Part shown: one piece after another, positions 32,983 through 41,624 of the stretch
How positions within the stretch are numbered: the first letter of the stretch is position 1
Layout: each line of letters opens with the position of its first letter
Assembly: GCF_022760955.1 (NCBI RefSeq)
Contig: NZ_JAKTNU010000005.1
Location: 2,431 to 66,430 of the forward strand
DNA from: Thermus neutrinimicus
Lineage (GTDB): Bacteria; Deinococcota; Deinococci; Deinococcales; Thermaceae
Reading direction: 5' to 3'
Length of the DNA stretch: 64,000 nucleotides
Notes under the pieces: generated by a model
What the model saw: only the letters and a program-made list of their open reading frames with translations
Told to the model about the DNA's origin: nothing
Database searches by the model: none
Made by a program: the position numbers and the translations under genes

Positions 32983-33774
32983 TTAAAGGGGCGGGGTGAA
33001 GCGCCCGTCCACCGCCGTCCAACCCCCATCCACCAGGAAAAGGGTGCCGGTCACGTAACTGGAGGCGGGTGAGGCCAGGAACACCACCGCCATGGCCACC
33101 TCCTCGGGCCTTCCCCAGCGTAAGAGAGCGGTTTTCTCCGCATAGGCCCGGTACCAATCCGGGTGGGCTTTGATGGGAGCGGTGAGGGGAGTTTCTATGG
33201 GCCCGGGGGCGATGGCGTTGGCCCGCACCCCAAAGGGCCCGAGCTCGGCAGCCAAGGTGCGCATAATCTGAAGGATCCCCGCCTTGGTGGCCGCATAAAC
33301 CCCTTGTCCCGGTTCCACCACCAAGGCCCTTATGGAGGCAAAGGCGATGAGGCTTCCCCCCCTTTGCTCCCGCATCACCCGCCCCCCAGCCCTTAAAAGC
33401 CGCAAGGTCCCCTTCAGGTTCAGGTCCACCACCCGGTCGATCTCCTCGTCGCTGTAGTCCAGAAGGGGCTTGCGCACATTGATGGCCGGGGTGGAAACCA
33501 AGGTGTCCAGCCGGCCATAGGTCCGGTGCACCCTCCCCACCAGGGCCTCGGCCTCTCCCCTGGCCGCCAGGTCGAGGAGGTGGGCCTCCGCCACCCCTCC
33601 CTGCTCGCGGATGGCCTCGAGGGTCTCCTCCAGGCCCCCTTCATCCCGGTCCGCCAGCATTACCTTGGCCCCAAAGGCCGCCAGGGCCTCCGCGGAGGCC
33701 CGCCCGATTCCGGAGGCCGCCCCCACCACCATGGCCACCTGCCCCTCTAGGTCAAAAAGTTGCCGGTAGTTCAC
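32983..33774 (-). CDS. Short-chain dehydrogenase/reductase (SDR)
   Basis: 263 residues from a GTG at 33774 with a strong aaaggaggt site 5 bases upstream. Cofactor motif [16 protein letters not shown], the acidic LADRD after strand 2 (NAD preference), active-site Y-x3-K in [11 protein letters not shown], catalytic Ser-region [10 protein letters not shown], and C-terminal [32 protein letters not shown]. The N-A-G motif is changed to TPAIN. Substrate unknown; 3-oxoacyl or sugar alcohols are typical. Confidence 0.87.
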   Translation of the reverse strand: MNYRQLFDLEGQVAMVVGAASGIGRASAEALAAFGAKVMLADRDEGGLEETLEAIREQGGVAEAHLLDLAARGEAEALVGRVHRTYGRLDTLVSTPAINVRKPLLDYSDEEIDRVVDLNLKGTLRLLRAGGRVMREQRGGSLIAFASIRALVVEPGQGVYAATKAGILQIMRTLAAELGPFGVRANAIAPGPIETPLTAPIKAHPDWYRAYAEKTALLRWGRPEEVAMAVVFLASPASSYVTGTLFLVDGGWTAVDGRFTPPL

Positions 33775-33844
33775 CGCCACCTCCTTTCGTTTAGGCCAGC
33801 ATACTCTCCCACCTGGGCCTTGGCGTCCAACCCCCAAGCCCGAG

Positions 33845-33992
33845 CCTTGGCCGGATGCTCCGGGAAGCCCAAAGCTTCCTTACCCTTTCCCCCTATCCGG
33901 CCCTGGTTCCCGGGCTGGCCCTTTCCCTGGCCGTCTTGGGCTTTAACCTCCTGGGGGATGGCCTCCGGGACCGCCTGGATCCCCGGCGTTAG
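33845..33992 (+). pseudogene. Second DppC-type permease C-terminal remnant
   Basis: Plus strand, stop at 33990-33992. The frame reads [20 protein letters not shown], then a hydrophobic helix (LALSLAVLGFNLLGDGLRD) and RLDPRR, the normal end of a DppC/OppC permease. About 48 codons remain; upstream is SDR leader sequence. It is not the same copy as the tail at 32247. Confidence 0.78.
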
Positions 33993-34048
33993 GGGCTTGC
34001 ATACCTTTGCAGGCACGTGGTAACTTGCCCCTGACAAAGGAGGAAACC

Positions 34049-34858
34049 ATGTGTGCCCCTCTGGTGATGGAGGAAGTGGCCAAGCAGATCTCCCGTAGGG
34101 CCCTCCTGGGCGCGGGCCTGGGGTTTCTTGCAAGCCGGGCCGTGGCCCAGGCGCAGGTGCCGGGCAAGGCCTTCAGCCGGGCGGTGGACCTCACCCACGA
34201 GCTCTCCCCGGAGATCCCCCTCTTCCCAGGAGCCGAACCCATGCGCATCACCACCCTGGTCACGGTGCGGCAAAACGGGTACTACGGCAACCGCATAGAT
34301 TTCTGGGAGCACTCGGGAACCCATATGGACGCCCCCGCCCACTTCGCGGAAGGGGGGCTCACCGCGGAAAAGCTACCCGTGGAAACCCTCATCGCCCCCC
34401 TGGCCGTGATCCACATCCATGAGAAGGCCGCCCGTAACCCGGATGCCCAGGTGAGCGTGGACGACATCCTGGCCTACGAGCGCCAGCATGGCCGCCTGCC
34501 CAAGGGAGCATTGGTGGCTATGCACTCCGGCTGGGAGGCCCGCTGGCGCGACCCCAGGGCCTTTTTGAACCAGGACGCCTCGGGCACCCTTCACTTCCCC
34601 GGCCTCTCCCCGGAGGCGGCGGAGTTTCTGGTGCGGGAGCGGGAGATCGCGGGGGTAGGCGTGGATACCCTTTCCCTGGACTTCGGCCCCTCCAAGGACT
34701 TTAAGGCCCACGTAACCCTGCTAGGAGCAGGAAAGTACGGCTTGGAAAACCTGGCCAACCTGGCCCAGGTGCCCCCTGCTGGGGCTCTTATCTTCGTGGG
34801 AGCCCCCAAGCACCGGGGGGCCTCTGGGGGGCCCGTGCGGGCGGTGGCGGTATGGTGA
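34049..34858 (+). CDS. Tat-exported cyclase family protein (kynurenine-formamidase-like)
   Basis: 269 residues from the ATG at 34049 (aaaggagg upstream). A twin-arginine leader follows an unusual 20-residue pre-region: ISRRALLGAGLGFLASRAVAQA. The mature part matches the cyclase / KynB-type formamidase family: DLTHELSPEIPLFPG, the metal-binding HSGTHMDAPAHF, LAVIHIHEKA, VAMHSGWEARW and GVGVDTLSLDFGPS. It is a metal-dependent hydrolase of amides or lactones in the cell envelope. It overlaps the AhpD-like gene by 7 bases and heads the transporter operon. Confidence 0.85.
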   Translation: MCAPLVMEEVAKQISRRALLGAGLGFLASRAVAQAQVPGKAFSRAVDLTHELSPEIPLFPGAEPMRITTLVTVRQNGYYGNRIDFWEHSGTHMDAPAHFAEGGLTAEKLPVETLIAPLAVIHIHEKAARNPDAQVSVDDILAYERQHGRLPKGALVAMHSGWEARWRDPRAFLNQDASGTLHFPGLSPEAAEFLVREREIAGVGVDTLSLDFGPSKDFKAHVTLLGAGKYGLENLANLAQVPPAGALIFVGAPKHRGASGGPVRAVAVW

Positions 34859-35400
34859 TCTCCTGGCTACGGGTTCCGGAGGAAGGGGAGCTCGCCCCAG
34901 AGGTCCGGGAGCTTTTCGCCCGGTTCCGGGAGAAAACGGGCTTTGTGCCCAACGTGGCTAGGGCCTTTGCCCTGAGCCCCAGGTTTCTCCTCTGGTTCCG
35001 GTACTATGACGCCCTCATGCGGGGGGAGGGCCTCCTCAGCCGGGAGGAACGGGAGGCCATGGCCGTGGCCATCAGCGGGGAGAACCGGTGCGAGTACTGC
35101 GTGGCCAGCCACAAGCGCTACCTCGAGGACCGCACCGGGGATGGGGCGCTCCCAGAGGTTTTGGCCGCCAACCCTCGCAGGGCGGAGATGCCTAAAAGGA
35201 TGCGGGCCCTGGTGCAGTTTGCCCTCAAGGTCACCCACCAGCATTACGCCATGACCGAGGAGGACCTTGTCCCCTTGAGGGAAGCGGGTCTGAGCGACGA
35301 GGCCATCCTCGAGGCGGCAGAGGTGGCTGCCATGTTCAACTTCACCAATCGCCTCCTCAACGCTTTAGGCATAAAGCCCAACCCCGAGTACTACGCATGA
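34852..35400 (+). CDS. AhpD-like / carboxymuconolactone decarboxylase family protein
   Basis: 182 residues, helical, with the redox motif C-x2-C-x3-H (CEYCVASHKRYL) of AhpD-like alkylhydroperoxidases, and GFVPNVARAFALSPRFLLWF typical of the peroxidase-related (uncharacterised) subgroup. The reducing partner is unknown. It overlaps the ABC transporter ATPase by 4 bases (ATGA), so it is co-expressed with the uptake system. Confidence 0.83.
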   Translation: MVISWLRVPEEGELAPEVRELFARFREKTGFVPNVARAFALSPRFLLWFRYYDALMRGEGLLSREEREAMAVAISGENRCEYCVASHKRYLEDRTGDGALPEVLAANPRRAEMPKRMRALVQFALKVTHQHYAMTEEDLVPLREAGLSDEAILEAAEVAAMFNFTNRLLNALGIKPNPEYYA

Positions 35401-36170
35401 GCTTCCTGGAGTTTAAGCAGGTTTCCGTGGCCTTTGGCTCCTATGTGGCTGTGGAAGGGGTGAGCCTCCGCCTGGCCCCAGGCGAGTTCGTGAGCCTGGT
35501 GGGCCCCACGGGGTGCGGGAAGAGCACCCTCCTAAACGCGGCGGCGGGGCTTCTGGCCCCCACCCAAGGGGAGGTCCTCCTGGAGGGGAGGCCCCTTAGG
35601 GGGTTGAACCCTGTGGCGGGCTACCTTTTCCAACAGGACGCCATCCTGCCCTGGAAGACCGCCCTGGACAACGTGGCCTTGCCCCTGGTCTTCCGGGGCC
35701 AGTCCTGGAGGGAAGCCCGGGAAAGGGCCCAGGCCTGGCTGGAGAAGGTGGGTTTGGGACGGTTTCCCCGCCACTATCCCCACCAGCTTTCCGGGGGGAT
35801 GCGCAAGCGGGTGGGGTTGGCCCAGGTGCTCATCGCCAACCCCAGGCTCCTCCTCATGGACGAGCCCTTTTCCGCCCTGGACGTGCAGACGCGGCAGCTC
35901 ATGGAGAACGAGCTCCTCAGGCTCTGGCAGGAGGATCGCAAGACCGTGCTCTTCGTCACCCACGACCTGGAGGAAGCCATCGCCCTTTCCGACCGGGTGG
36001 TGGTCATGTCGGCGGGGCCCCGCTCCCGGGTCATCGGGGAGTTCCCCATACCCCTTCCCCGGCCCCGGGATGTGGCGGAGATCCGGCTTACCCCGGAGTT
36101 CTTGCGCCTGCACCGGGAGATCTGGGAGCTCCTAAGGGGGGAGGTGATGCGGGCCCATGCGGGGGCTTAG
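35397..36170 (+). CDS. ABC transporter ATPase, nitrate/sulfonate/taurine type
   Basis: 257 residues. Walker A GPTGCGKSTLL, Q-loop FQQDAILPWKTA, signature LSGGMRKRVGLAQVL, Walker B LLLMDEPFSALD and H-loop FVTHDLEEA. LPWKTALDNVALP is the SsuB/TauB/NrtD hallmark. It energises the permease encoded next, with which it overlaps by 14 bases. Confidence 0.9.
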   Translation: MSFLEFKQVSVAFGSYVAVEGVSLRLAPGEFVSLVGPTGCGKSTLLNAAAGLLAPTQGEVLLEGRPLRGLNPVAGYLFQQDAILPWKTALDNVALPLVFRGQSWREARERAQAWLEKVGLGRFPRHYPHQLSGGMRKRVGLAQVLIANPRLLLMDEPFSALDVQTRQLMENELLRLWQEDRKTVLFVTHDLEEAIALSDRVVVMSAGPRSRVIGEFPIPLPRPRDVAEIRLTPEFLRLHREIWELLRGEVMRAHAGA

Positions 36171-36924
36171 GCTACGGCTTTGGCAGGCAGGGTTGCTCCT
36201 CTTCTTCCTCGCCTGGTGGGAGTGGGCCTCCAGGACCGGCCGTCTGGACCCCTTCTTCTTCTCCAAGCCCTCCGAGATCGCGGGAAGGGTCTGGCGCTGG
36301 TTCAGCACCGGGGAGATCTACCCCCACCTTTACATCACCACCCTGGAGATGCTCCTGGCCTTTTTCCTCGGAACCCTACTCGGGGTGGTCTTGGGGCTTT
36401 GGCTGGCCTTGGCCCCCAGTGTGGCGGCGGTCTTAGACCCTTACATCAAGGCCTTAAACGCCATCCCTCGGGTAGTCTTAGCCCCCATCTTCACCCTTTG
36501 GTTCGGCCTGGGGGTGCTCTCCAAGGTGGCCCTGGGGGTCACCCTGGTCTTTTTCGTGGCCTTCTTCAACACCTATCAGGGGGTTAAGGAGGTGAGCCCT
36601 GTGGTCCTGCAAAACGCCAGGCTCCTGGGGGCCCGCCCTGGCCACCTCCTCCGCCACGTCTATCTTCCCTCCGCGGCCAGCTGGATCTTCTCCAGCTTAA
36701 GGACCTCCATCGGCTTCGCGGTGATCGGGGCCGTGGTGGGGGAGTACCTGGGAAGCGCCGCCGGCCTGGGTTACCTCATCGCCCAGGCGGAGGGGGTCTT
36801 TGACACCACCGGGGTCTTCGCCGGCATGGTGGTGCTCATGGCCTTCGTGTTGCTGCTGGATGCCGTGGTGGGCCAGGTGGAAGGGCGTCTAGTCCGCTGG
36901 CGTCCTAGAATGGAGGGGGAATAG
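36157..36924 (+). CDS. ABC transporter permease, nitrate/sulfonate/taurine type
   Basis: 255 residues with about six transmembrane helices; N-terminal LWQAGLLLFFLAWWEWASRTG, the segment ALNAIPRVVLAPIFTLWFGLG and the EAA-like loop ARLLGARPGHLLRHVYLPSAASWIFSSLR. It belongs to the SsuC/TauC family. It works with the ATPase at 35397 and the binding protein at 36951. Confidence 0.9.
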   Translation: MRGLRLRLWQAGLLLFFLAWWEWASRTGRLDPFFFSKPSEIAGRVWRWFSTGEIYPHLYITTLEMLLAFFLGTLLGVVLGLWLALAPSVAAVLDPYIKALNAIPRVVLAPIFTLWFGLGVLSKVALGVTLVFFVAFFNTYQGVKEVSPVVLQNARLLGARPGHLLRHVYLPSAASWIFSSLRTSIGFAVIGAVVGEYLGSAAGLGYLIAQAEGVFDTTGVFAGMVVLMAFVLLLDAVVGQVEGRLVRWRPRMEGE

Positions 36925-36950
36925 CGTTCAAAAGGAGGAAAGGAGGGAAT

Positions 36951-37940
36951 ATGAGGAGGCTGGTTGTGGCGCTTTTGGTGTTGCTCTTGGCGGTGGGCCT
37001 AGCCCAGAAGCGGGTGGTCTTGGGAGTGGGGGGAAAAACAGCGGTGGTCTACCTACCCCTCACCGTGGTGGAGCGCCTGGGATACTTCAAGGAAGAAGGC
37101 CTGGACGTGGTGATCCAGGACCTGCAGGCGGGCTCGAGGGCCCTCCAGGCCCTGGTGGGGGGAAGCGTGGAAGTGGTCATGGGCTTTTACGACCACACCA
37201 TCCAGATGCAGGCCCAGGGCAGGGACATCGTGGCCTTCGTGCAGGTGGGGCGCTATCCGGCCATCGTGCTGGGGGTGCGCTCGGACCTAGCGGACCAGGT
37301 GCGAAGCATTGCCGACCTCAAGGGTCGGAAGGTGGGGGTCACGGCCCCCGGAAGCTCCACCCACTTCTTCCTCAACTACCTCCTGGTGAAAAACGGGCTT
37401 AAGCCCACGGACGTGTCCGTGATCGGCGTTTCCGTGGGGGCCCAGGCGGTGGCCGCGGTGCAAAACCGCCAAGTGGACGCCATCTCCAACGTGGAACCCG
37501 CCATCACCCTTCTGGAGGAAAGGGGCCTCATCAAGATCCTGGCGGACACCCGCTCCACCAAGGGAACCCGGGAGGTTTTGGGCGGGGAGTACCCCGCCGC
37601 CGTCCTCTACACCACCCGGGCCTGGCTGGAGAAGAACCCCGACACCGCCCAGCGCCTGGTGAACGCCATGGTGCGGGGCCTCAGGTGGATGCAGGGCAAG
37701 ACCCCAGAGGAAATCGCCGCCGTATTACCGGAGGAGTACTTCCTGGGTGACCGGGCCCTCTACCTCAAGGTCCTCAGGAACTCCCTGGAGGCCTTCTCTC
37801 CCACGGGGCGCTTTAGCGACACGGCTCCTTTAAGGCCCCTCACGGTACTTTCCGCCTTTGACCCCAACGTGGCCCGGGCCAAGATCGACCTCAAACGCAC
37901 CTACACCAACGAGTTCGTGGACCGGGTACCCAAGCGGTAG
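36951..37940 (+). CDS. ABC transporter substrate-binding protein, SsuA/NMT1 type
   Basis: 329 residues. Signal peptide (RRLVVALLVLLLAVGLAQ), then an NMT1/SsuA-like domain: YLPLTVVERLGYFKEEGLDV, LQAGSRALQALVGGSVEVVMGFYDH, GRKVGVTAPGSSTHFFLNYLL and NRQVDAISNVEPAITLL. The family binds sulfonates, nitrate, thiamine precursors or other small acids; the ligand here is unknown. Two purine-rich sites (aaaggaggaaaggaggg) precede the ATG. Confidence 0.87.
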   Translation: MRRLVVALLVLLLAVGLAQKRVVLGVGGKTAVVYLPLTVVERLGYFKEEGLDVVIQDLQAGSRALQALVGGSVEVVMGFYDHTIQMQAQGRDIVAFVQVGRYPAIVLGVRSDLADQVRSIADLKGRKVGVTAPGSSTHFFLNYLLVKNGLKPTDVSVIGVSVGAQAVAAVQNRQVDAISNVEPAITLLEERGLIKILADTRSTKGTREVLGGEYPAAVLYTTRAWLEKNPDTAQRLVNAMVRGLRWMQGKTPEEIAAVLPEEYFLGDRALYLKVLRNSLEAFSPTGRFSDTAPLRPLTVLSAFDPNVARAKIDLKRTYTNEFVDRVPKR

Positions 37941-37963
37941 CATGGGATAGGAGGTGCATAGGT

Positions 37964-38920
37964 ATGCGGATCCTTTTAGCAGGCCTAGCCTTATTGGCAG
38001 TAGCAGCCCAGGCCCAGAGCTGGAACATGGCCAGCCCGTATCCCCCGGCCAACTTCCACACCCAGAACATTCAGCAGTTCGTAAAGGAAGTGGAGGAGGC
38101 CACGGGGGGCCGGCTGAAGATCACCGTCCACCCCGGAGGCTCCCTCTTCCCCCATCCCCAGATCCTGCCCGCGGTGAGGAACGGGCAGGTGCAGATGGGG
38201 GAGGTGCTGATGTCCCTCCTGGCCAACGAAAACCCCATCTTCAACCTGGACTCCATCCCCTTTGTGGCCACCAGCTACGAGGAGGCCCGCCGGCTTTACC
38301 AGGCCCAGCGCCCTGAGGTGGAAAAGTGGCTGGCCCAAAGGGGAGTGGTCCTTCTCTACGCCGTTCCCTGGCCGCCTCAGGGGCTTTATACCAAGCGGCC
38401 CGTGAACACAGGGGCAGATCTAAGGGGCATGCGGTTCCGGGCCTACAACCCCGCCACCGCCCGGTTGGCAGAACTCCTAAGCATGCACCCGGTGCAGGTG
38501 GAAGCCGCCGACATCCCCCAGGCCTTCGCCACCGGGATCGTGGAGGCCATGATTACCTCCCCGGTCACCGGGGTGGACAGCCAGGCCTGGGATTTCGCCC
38601 GTTACTTCTACGACGTGAAGGCCTGGATCCCCAAGAACATGGTGGTCATCGGCCGGCGGGCCTTTGAAAGCCTCTCCCCCCAGGACCGGGAAGCCCTGGT
38701 GCAGGCGGCCAAGCGGGCGGAGGAGCGGGGCTGGCGGCTGAGCCAGGAACAGGAGGAGAAGGCCCTCCAGACCCTGGCAAGCCGGGGCATGCAGGTGGTG
38801 AAACCCTCCCCTGCCCTCCTGGCCGACCTCAAGAAGGTGGGGCAGACCATGATCCTGGAGTGGCAGAAGCAGGCGGGGGCTACCGGGGTGAAGGTCTACC
38901 GCCAGTACCTTGGACGATGA
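37964..38920 (+). CDS. TRAP transporter substrate-binding protein (DctP family)
   Basis: 318 residues, signal peptide (RILLAGLALLAVAAQAQ) and DctP domain: ASPYPPANFHTQNIQQFVKEV, TGGRLKITVHPGGSLF, GADLRGMRFRAYNP with the conserved carboxylate-binding Arg, and GIVEAMITSPVTGVDSQAWDFARY. Binds an organic acid in the periplasm and delivers it to the DctQM pair that follows. Overlaps DctQ by 4 bases. Confidence 0.92.
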   Translation: MRILLAGLALLAVAAQAQSWNMASPYPPANFHTQNIQQFVKEVEEATGGRLKITVHPGGSLFPHPQILPAVRNGQVQMGEVLMSLLANENPIFNLDSIPFVATSYEEARRLYQAQRPEVEKWLAQRGVVLLYAVPWPPQGLYTKRPVNTGADLRGMRFRAYNPATARLAELLSMHPVQVEAADIPQAFATGIVEAMITSPVTGVDSQAWDFARYFYDVKAWIPKNMVVIGRRAFESLSPQDREALVQAAKRAEERGWRLSQEQEEKALQTLASRGMQVVKPSPALLADLKKVGQTMILEWQKQAGATGVKVYRQYLGR

Positions 38921-39402
38921 ACCTCTTGGGAAAGGCCCTCGAGGGCCTCTTCCGCCTATCCCAGCTCCTGGCGGCCCTCATGGGCCTTTTTATCCTCCTG
39001 GTGATCCTGGCCCAGGTGGCGGGGCGGTATCTGGGCTTCGTGGTGCCCTCGGCTCTGGAGATGGCCGGGTTCGCCACCGCTGGCCTCATCTTCCTGGGCC
39101 TTGCCCCCACCCTGAGGGCCGGGGGGCATATCCAGGTGCGGCTCTTGTTGGGAAAGCTTCCCCCTAAGGCCCGTCGTCCGCTGCAAACCTTCGCCCTGGG
39201 GCTGGGATTCCTGGCTGCCTTTTATGCCTCCGTTCAGGCGTGGCTAAAGGTGGCGGAGAGTTTCCACTACGGGGACCTGGCTCCAGGCCTTCTCCCCCTT
39301 CCCCTGTGGCTACCCCAAAGCTTTCTGGCGCTGGGCCTTAGCCTCTTCACCCTTGCCCTCCTCGAGGCCTGGCTTAAGGCCGTACAGGGGGTGGAGGGAT
39401 GA
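38917..39402 (+). CDS. TRAP transporter small permease (DctQ family)
   Basis: 161 residues from the ATG at 38917. Four transmembrane helices (about 13-38, 48-66, 90-110, 128-150) and the family's E-M-A-x6-F-L-G region (ALEMAGFATAGLIFLGLAPTLR), then GGHIQVRLLLGKLP. It overlaps DctP and DctM by 4 bases each. Confidence 0.9.
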   Translation: MNLLGKALEGLFRLSQLLAALMGLFILLVILAQVAGRYLGFVVPSALEMAGFATAGLIFLGLAPTLRAGGHIQVRLLLGKLPPKARRPLQTFALGLGFLAAFYASVQAWLKVAESFHYGDLAPGLLPLPLWLPQSFLALGLSLFTLALLEAWLKAVQGVEG

Positions 39403-40700
39403 GCCTTCTCCTGGAGGGCCTTATCCTGGTGGGCCTCCTTTTCCTCCTCCTGGCCCTGGGGGTCTACGTGGGTTTGGCCCTCCTCCTGGTGGGCCTGGCG
39501 GGCCTGGCCTTCTTCACCACCGCCCCCCCAGGGTCCAACCTGGCCACCGCCCTATGGTCCGCCACCTCCGGATGGAGCCTGGCCGCCTTGCCCCTTTTCG
39601 TGTGGATGGGGGAGGTTCTCTACCGCTCCCGGCTGGCCCAAGGGCTCTTCCAGGGGCTAAGCCCCCTCCTCTCCCGCCTTCCTGGGGGGCTACTCCATGT
39701 GAACGTGGTGGCCAGTGCCCTCTTCGCTGCCGTCATCGGCTCCTCCGCTGCCACCACCGCCACCGTGGGCCGCTTCACCCTACCCGAACTCCTGCGCCGG
39801 GGTTATCCCAAGCCCCTGGCCTTGGGCTCCTTGGCCGGGGCCGGAACCTTGGGCTTCCTCATCCCCCCCAGCGTCATCATGATCGTCTACGGGGTCATGG
39901 CCGAGGTTTCCGTAGCCCGGCTTTTCATGGCCGGGGTGGTACCCGGAGCGGTCTTGACCTTGCTCTTTATGTTCCTGGTGGCCCTCCTGGCCTTTCTCTA
40001 CCGCCGCCAACTGCCCCAGGAACCCAGGACGCCCCTCGGCCAGACTTTGGGTGGCCTTCTGGCCGTTTTCCCTGTGCTCTTTCTCATCCTCCTGGTCCTG
40101 GGCTCCATCTATCTTGGGGTAGCCACCCCCACGGAGGCGGCGGCCATAGGGGTAGCGGGGTCCCTCCTCCTGGCGGGGCTAAACCGGGAGCTATCCCCCA
40201 GGATGTTCTGGGAAAGCCTGATGGGAGCCATACGCACCACCAGCATGATCGGCCTGATCCTGGCAGGGGCCGGGGTTTTGACCCTGGCCATGGGGTTCAC
40301 CGGGATCCCCAGGGCCTTGGCCACCTGGGCGGTGGAGGCCGGGATCACCCCCGTGGCCCTCATCTTCTTCCTGAGCTTGGTTTACCTCGTTCTGGGCTGG
40401 TTTCTGGACGGGATCTCCATCGTGGTCCTCACCATCAGCGTGATCCTTCCCGTGGTGAAGGCCATTGGCGTGGACCCCTTGTGGTTCGGGGTGTATCTGG
40501 TGATCATGGTGGAACTGGCCCAGATCACTCCTCCTGTGGGCTTCAACCTCTTCGTCATCCAGTCCTTAACCGGGGAGGACCTCTTCCATATCGCCCGGTA
40601 TGCCTTCCCCTTCATGGGGGTACTGCTCCTTATGGTGGTTCTCCTCATGCTGTTTCCCGGAATGGCCACCTGGCTGCCCCGCACCATGACCGGGGGATAG
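39399..40700 (+). CDS. TRAP transporter large permease (DctM family)
   Basis: 433 residues, about 12 transmembrane helices, the ion-coupled transport subunit. Recognisable: SSAATTATVGRFTLPELLRRGY, AGTLGFLIPPSVIMIVYGVMAEVS, TPTEAAAIGVAGSLLLA, LGWFLDGISIVVLTI and ITPPVGFNLFVIQS. Probably sodium-driven. It completes a DctPQM transporter. Confidence 0.93.
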   Translation: MSLLLEGLILVGLLFLLLALGVYVGLALLLVGLAGLAFFTTAPPGSNLATALWSATSGWSLAALPLFVWMGEVLYRSRLAQGLFQGLSPLLSRLPGGLLHVNVVASALFAAVIGSSAATTATVGRFTLPELLRRGYPKPLALGSLAGAGTLGFLIPPSVIMIVYGVMAEVSVARLFMAGVVPGAVLTLLFMFLVALLAFLYRRQLPQEPRTPLGQTLGGLLAVFPVLFLILLVLGSIYLGVATPTEAAAIGVAGSLLLAGLNRELSPRMFWESLMGAIRTTSMIGLILAGAGVLTLAMGFTGIPRALATWAVEAGITPVALIFFLSLVYLVLGWFLDGISIVVLTISVILPVVKAIGVDPLWFGVYLVIMVELAQITPPVGFNLFVIQSLTGEDLFHIARYAFPFMGVLLLMVVLLMLFPGMATWLPRTMTGG

Positions 40701-40846
40701 GGTGCAGGTCATCCCTTTGCAGACGGGATTCCCGGCAAGGACCCATAGGGGCTACCTGGGCGCATGTGCCCGAAGCCATTGCCACGTTGGACCTCTTCTG
40801 CGGGGGGACGGAGGTTAAGCTTACTCTGTAAGGAAAGGAGGTCGGC

Positions 40847-41599
40847 ATGTTCATAGACCTCAACGCCGATGCTGGAGAGTCCTACGGGGCCTTCACCTAC
40901 GGTCACGACCGGGAGATCTTCCCCCTGGTGACCTCGGTGAACCTGGCCTGCGGCTTTCATGGGGGTAGCCCCGTCCGGATGCGGGAGGCGGTAGCCCTGG
41001 CCAAGGCCCATGGGGTGGCGGTGGGGGCCCACCCAGGCTTCCCCGATCTGGTGGGCTTTGGCCGCAGGGACATGGCCCTGAGCCCTGAGGAGGTATATGC
41101 GGACGTGCTCTACCAGATAGGAGCCCTCTACGCCTTTCTGAAGGCGGAGGGGCTACGCCTCCACCACGTGAAGCCCCATGGGGCCATGTACCTTAGAGCC
41201 TGCCGGGACCGGGAAACCGCCCGGGCCATCGCCGAGGCGGTGAGGGCCTTTGACCCTGAAGTGCCCTTGGTGGTGCTTCCTGGCACCGTGTACGAGGAGG
41301 AGGCCCGGAAGGCAGGGCTGAGGGTGGTCCTCGAGGCCTTTCCCGAACGGGCGTACCTGAAGAACGGCCAGCTGGCCCCCCGCTCCCTCCCAGGAAGTTG
41401 GATCAGCGACCCCGAGGAGGCTGCCCGGCGAGCCCTCAGGATGGTTGTGGAAGGAAAGGTGGAGGCCCTGGACGGCGGAGACGTAGAGGTCAGGGCGGAG
41501 ACCCTCTGCATCCATGGGGACAACCCCAACGCCCCCAAGGTGGCACTGGCGGTGCGCAGGGCGCTGGAGGAGGCGGGGATAGGGGTTAGGGCCTTTTGA
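40847..41599 (+). CDS. pxpA: 5-oxoprolinase subunit A (LamB/YcsF family)
   Basis: 250 residues with a strong aaggaaaggaggt site. Family signatures: FIDLNADAGESYGAFTYGHD, VNLACGFHGGSPVRMREAVALAK, GAHPGFPDLVGFGRRDM, LHHVKPHGAMY and ALDGGDVEVRAETLCIHGDNPNA. With PxpB and PxpC it cleaves 5-oxoproline to glutamate using ATP. PxpB/C genes are not nearby, so partners are elsewhere or the protein serves another cyclic amide. Its neighbours are two uptake systems and an exported cyclase-like hydrolase. Confidence 0.9.
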   Translation: MFIDLNADAGESYGAFTYGHDREIFPLVTSVNLACGFHGGSPVRMREAVALAKAHGVAVGAHPGFPDLVGFGRRDMALSPEEVYADVLYQIGALYAFLKAEGLRLHHVKPHGAMYLRACRDRETARAIAEAVRAFDPEVPLVVLPGTVYEEEARKAGLRVVLEAFPERAYLKNGQLAPRSLPGSWISDPEEAARRALRMVVEGKVEALDGGDVEVRAETLCIHGDNPNAPKVALAVRRALEEAGIGVRAF

Positions 41600-41624
41600 A
41601 TCAGGGTCTACCGCCCTGCATTCA
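41597..41624. terminator. Bidirectional hairpin between pxpA and the TAXI gene
   Basis: TGAAT-CAGGG (41597-41606) pairs with CCCTG-c-ATTCA (41614-41624); both stop codons lie inside the arms. Confidence 0.65.
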
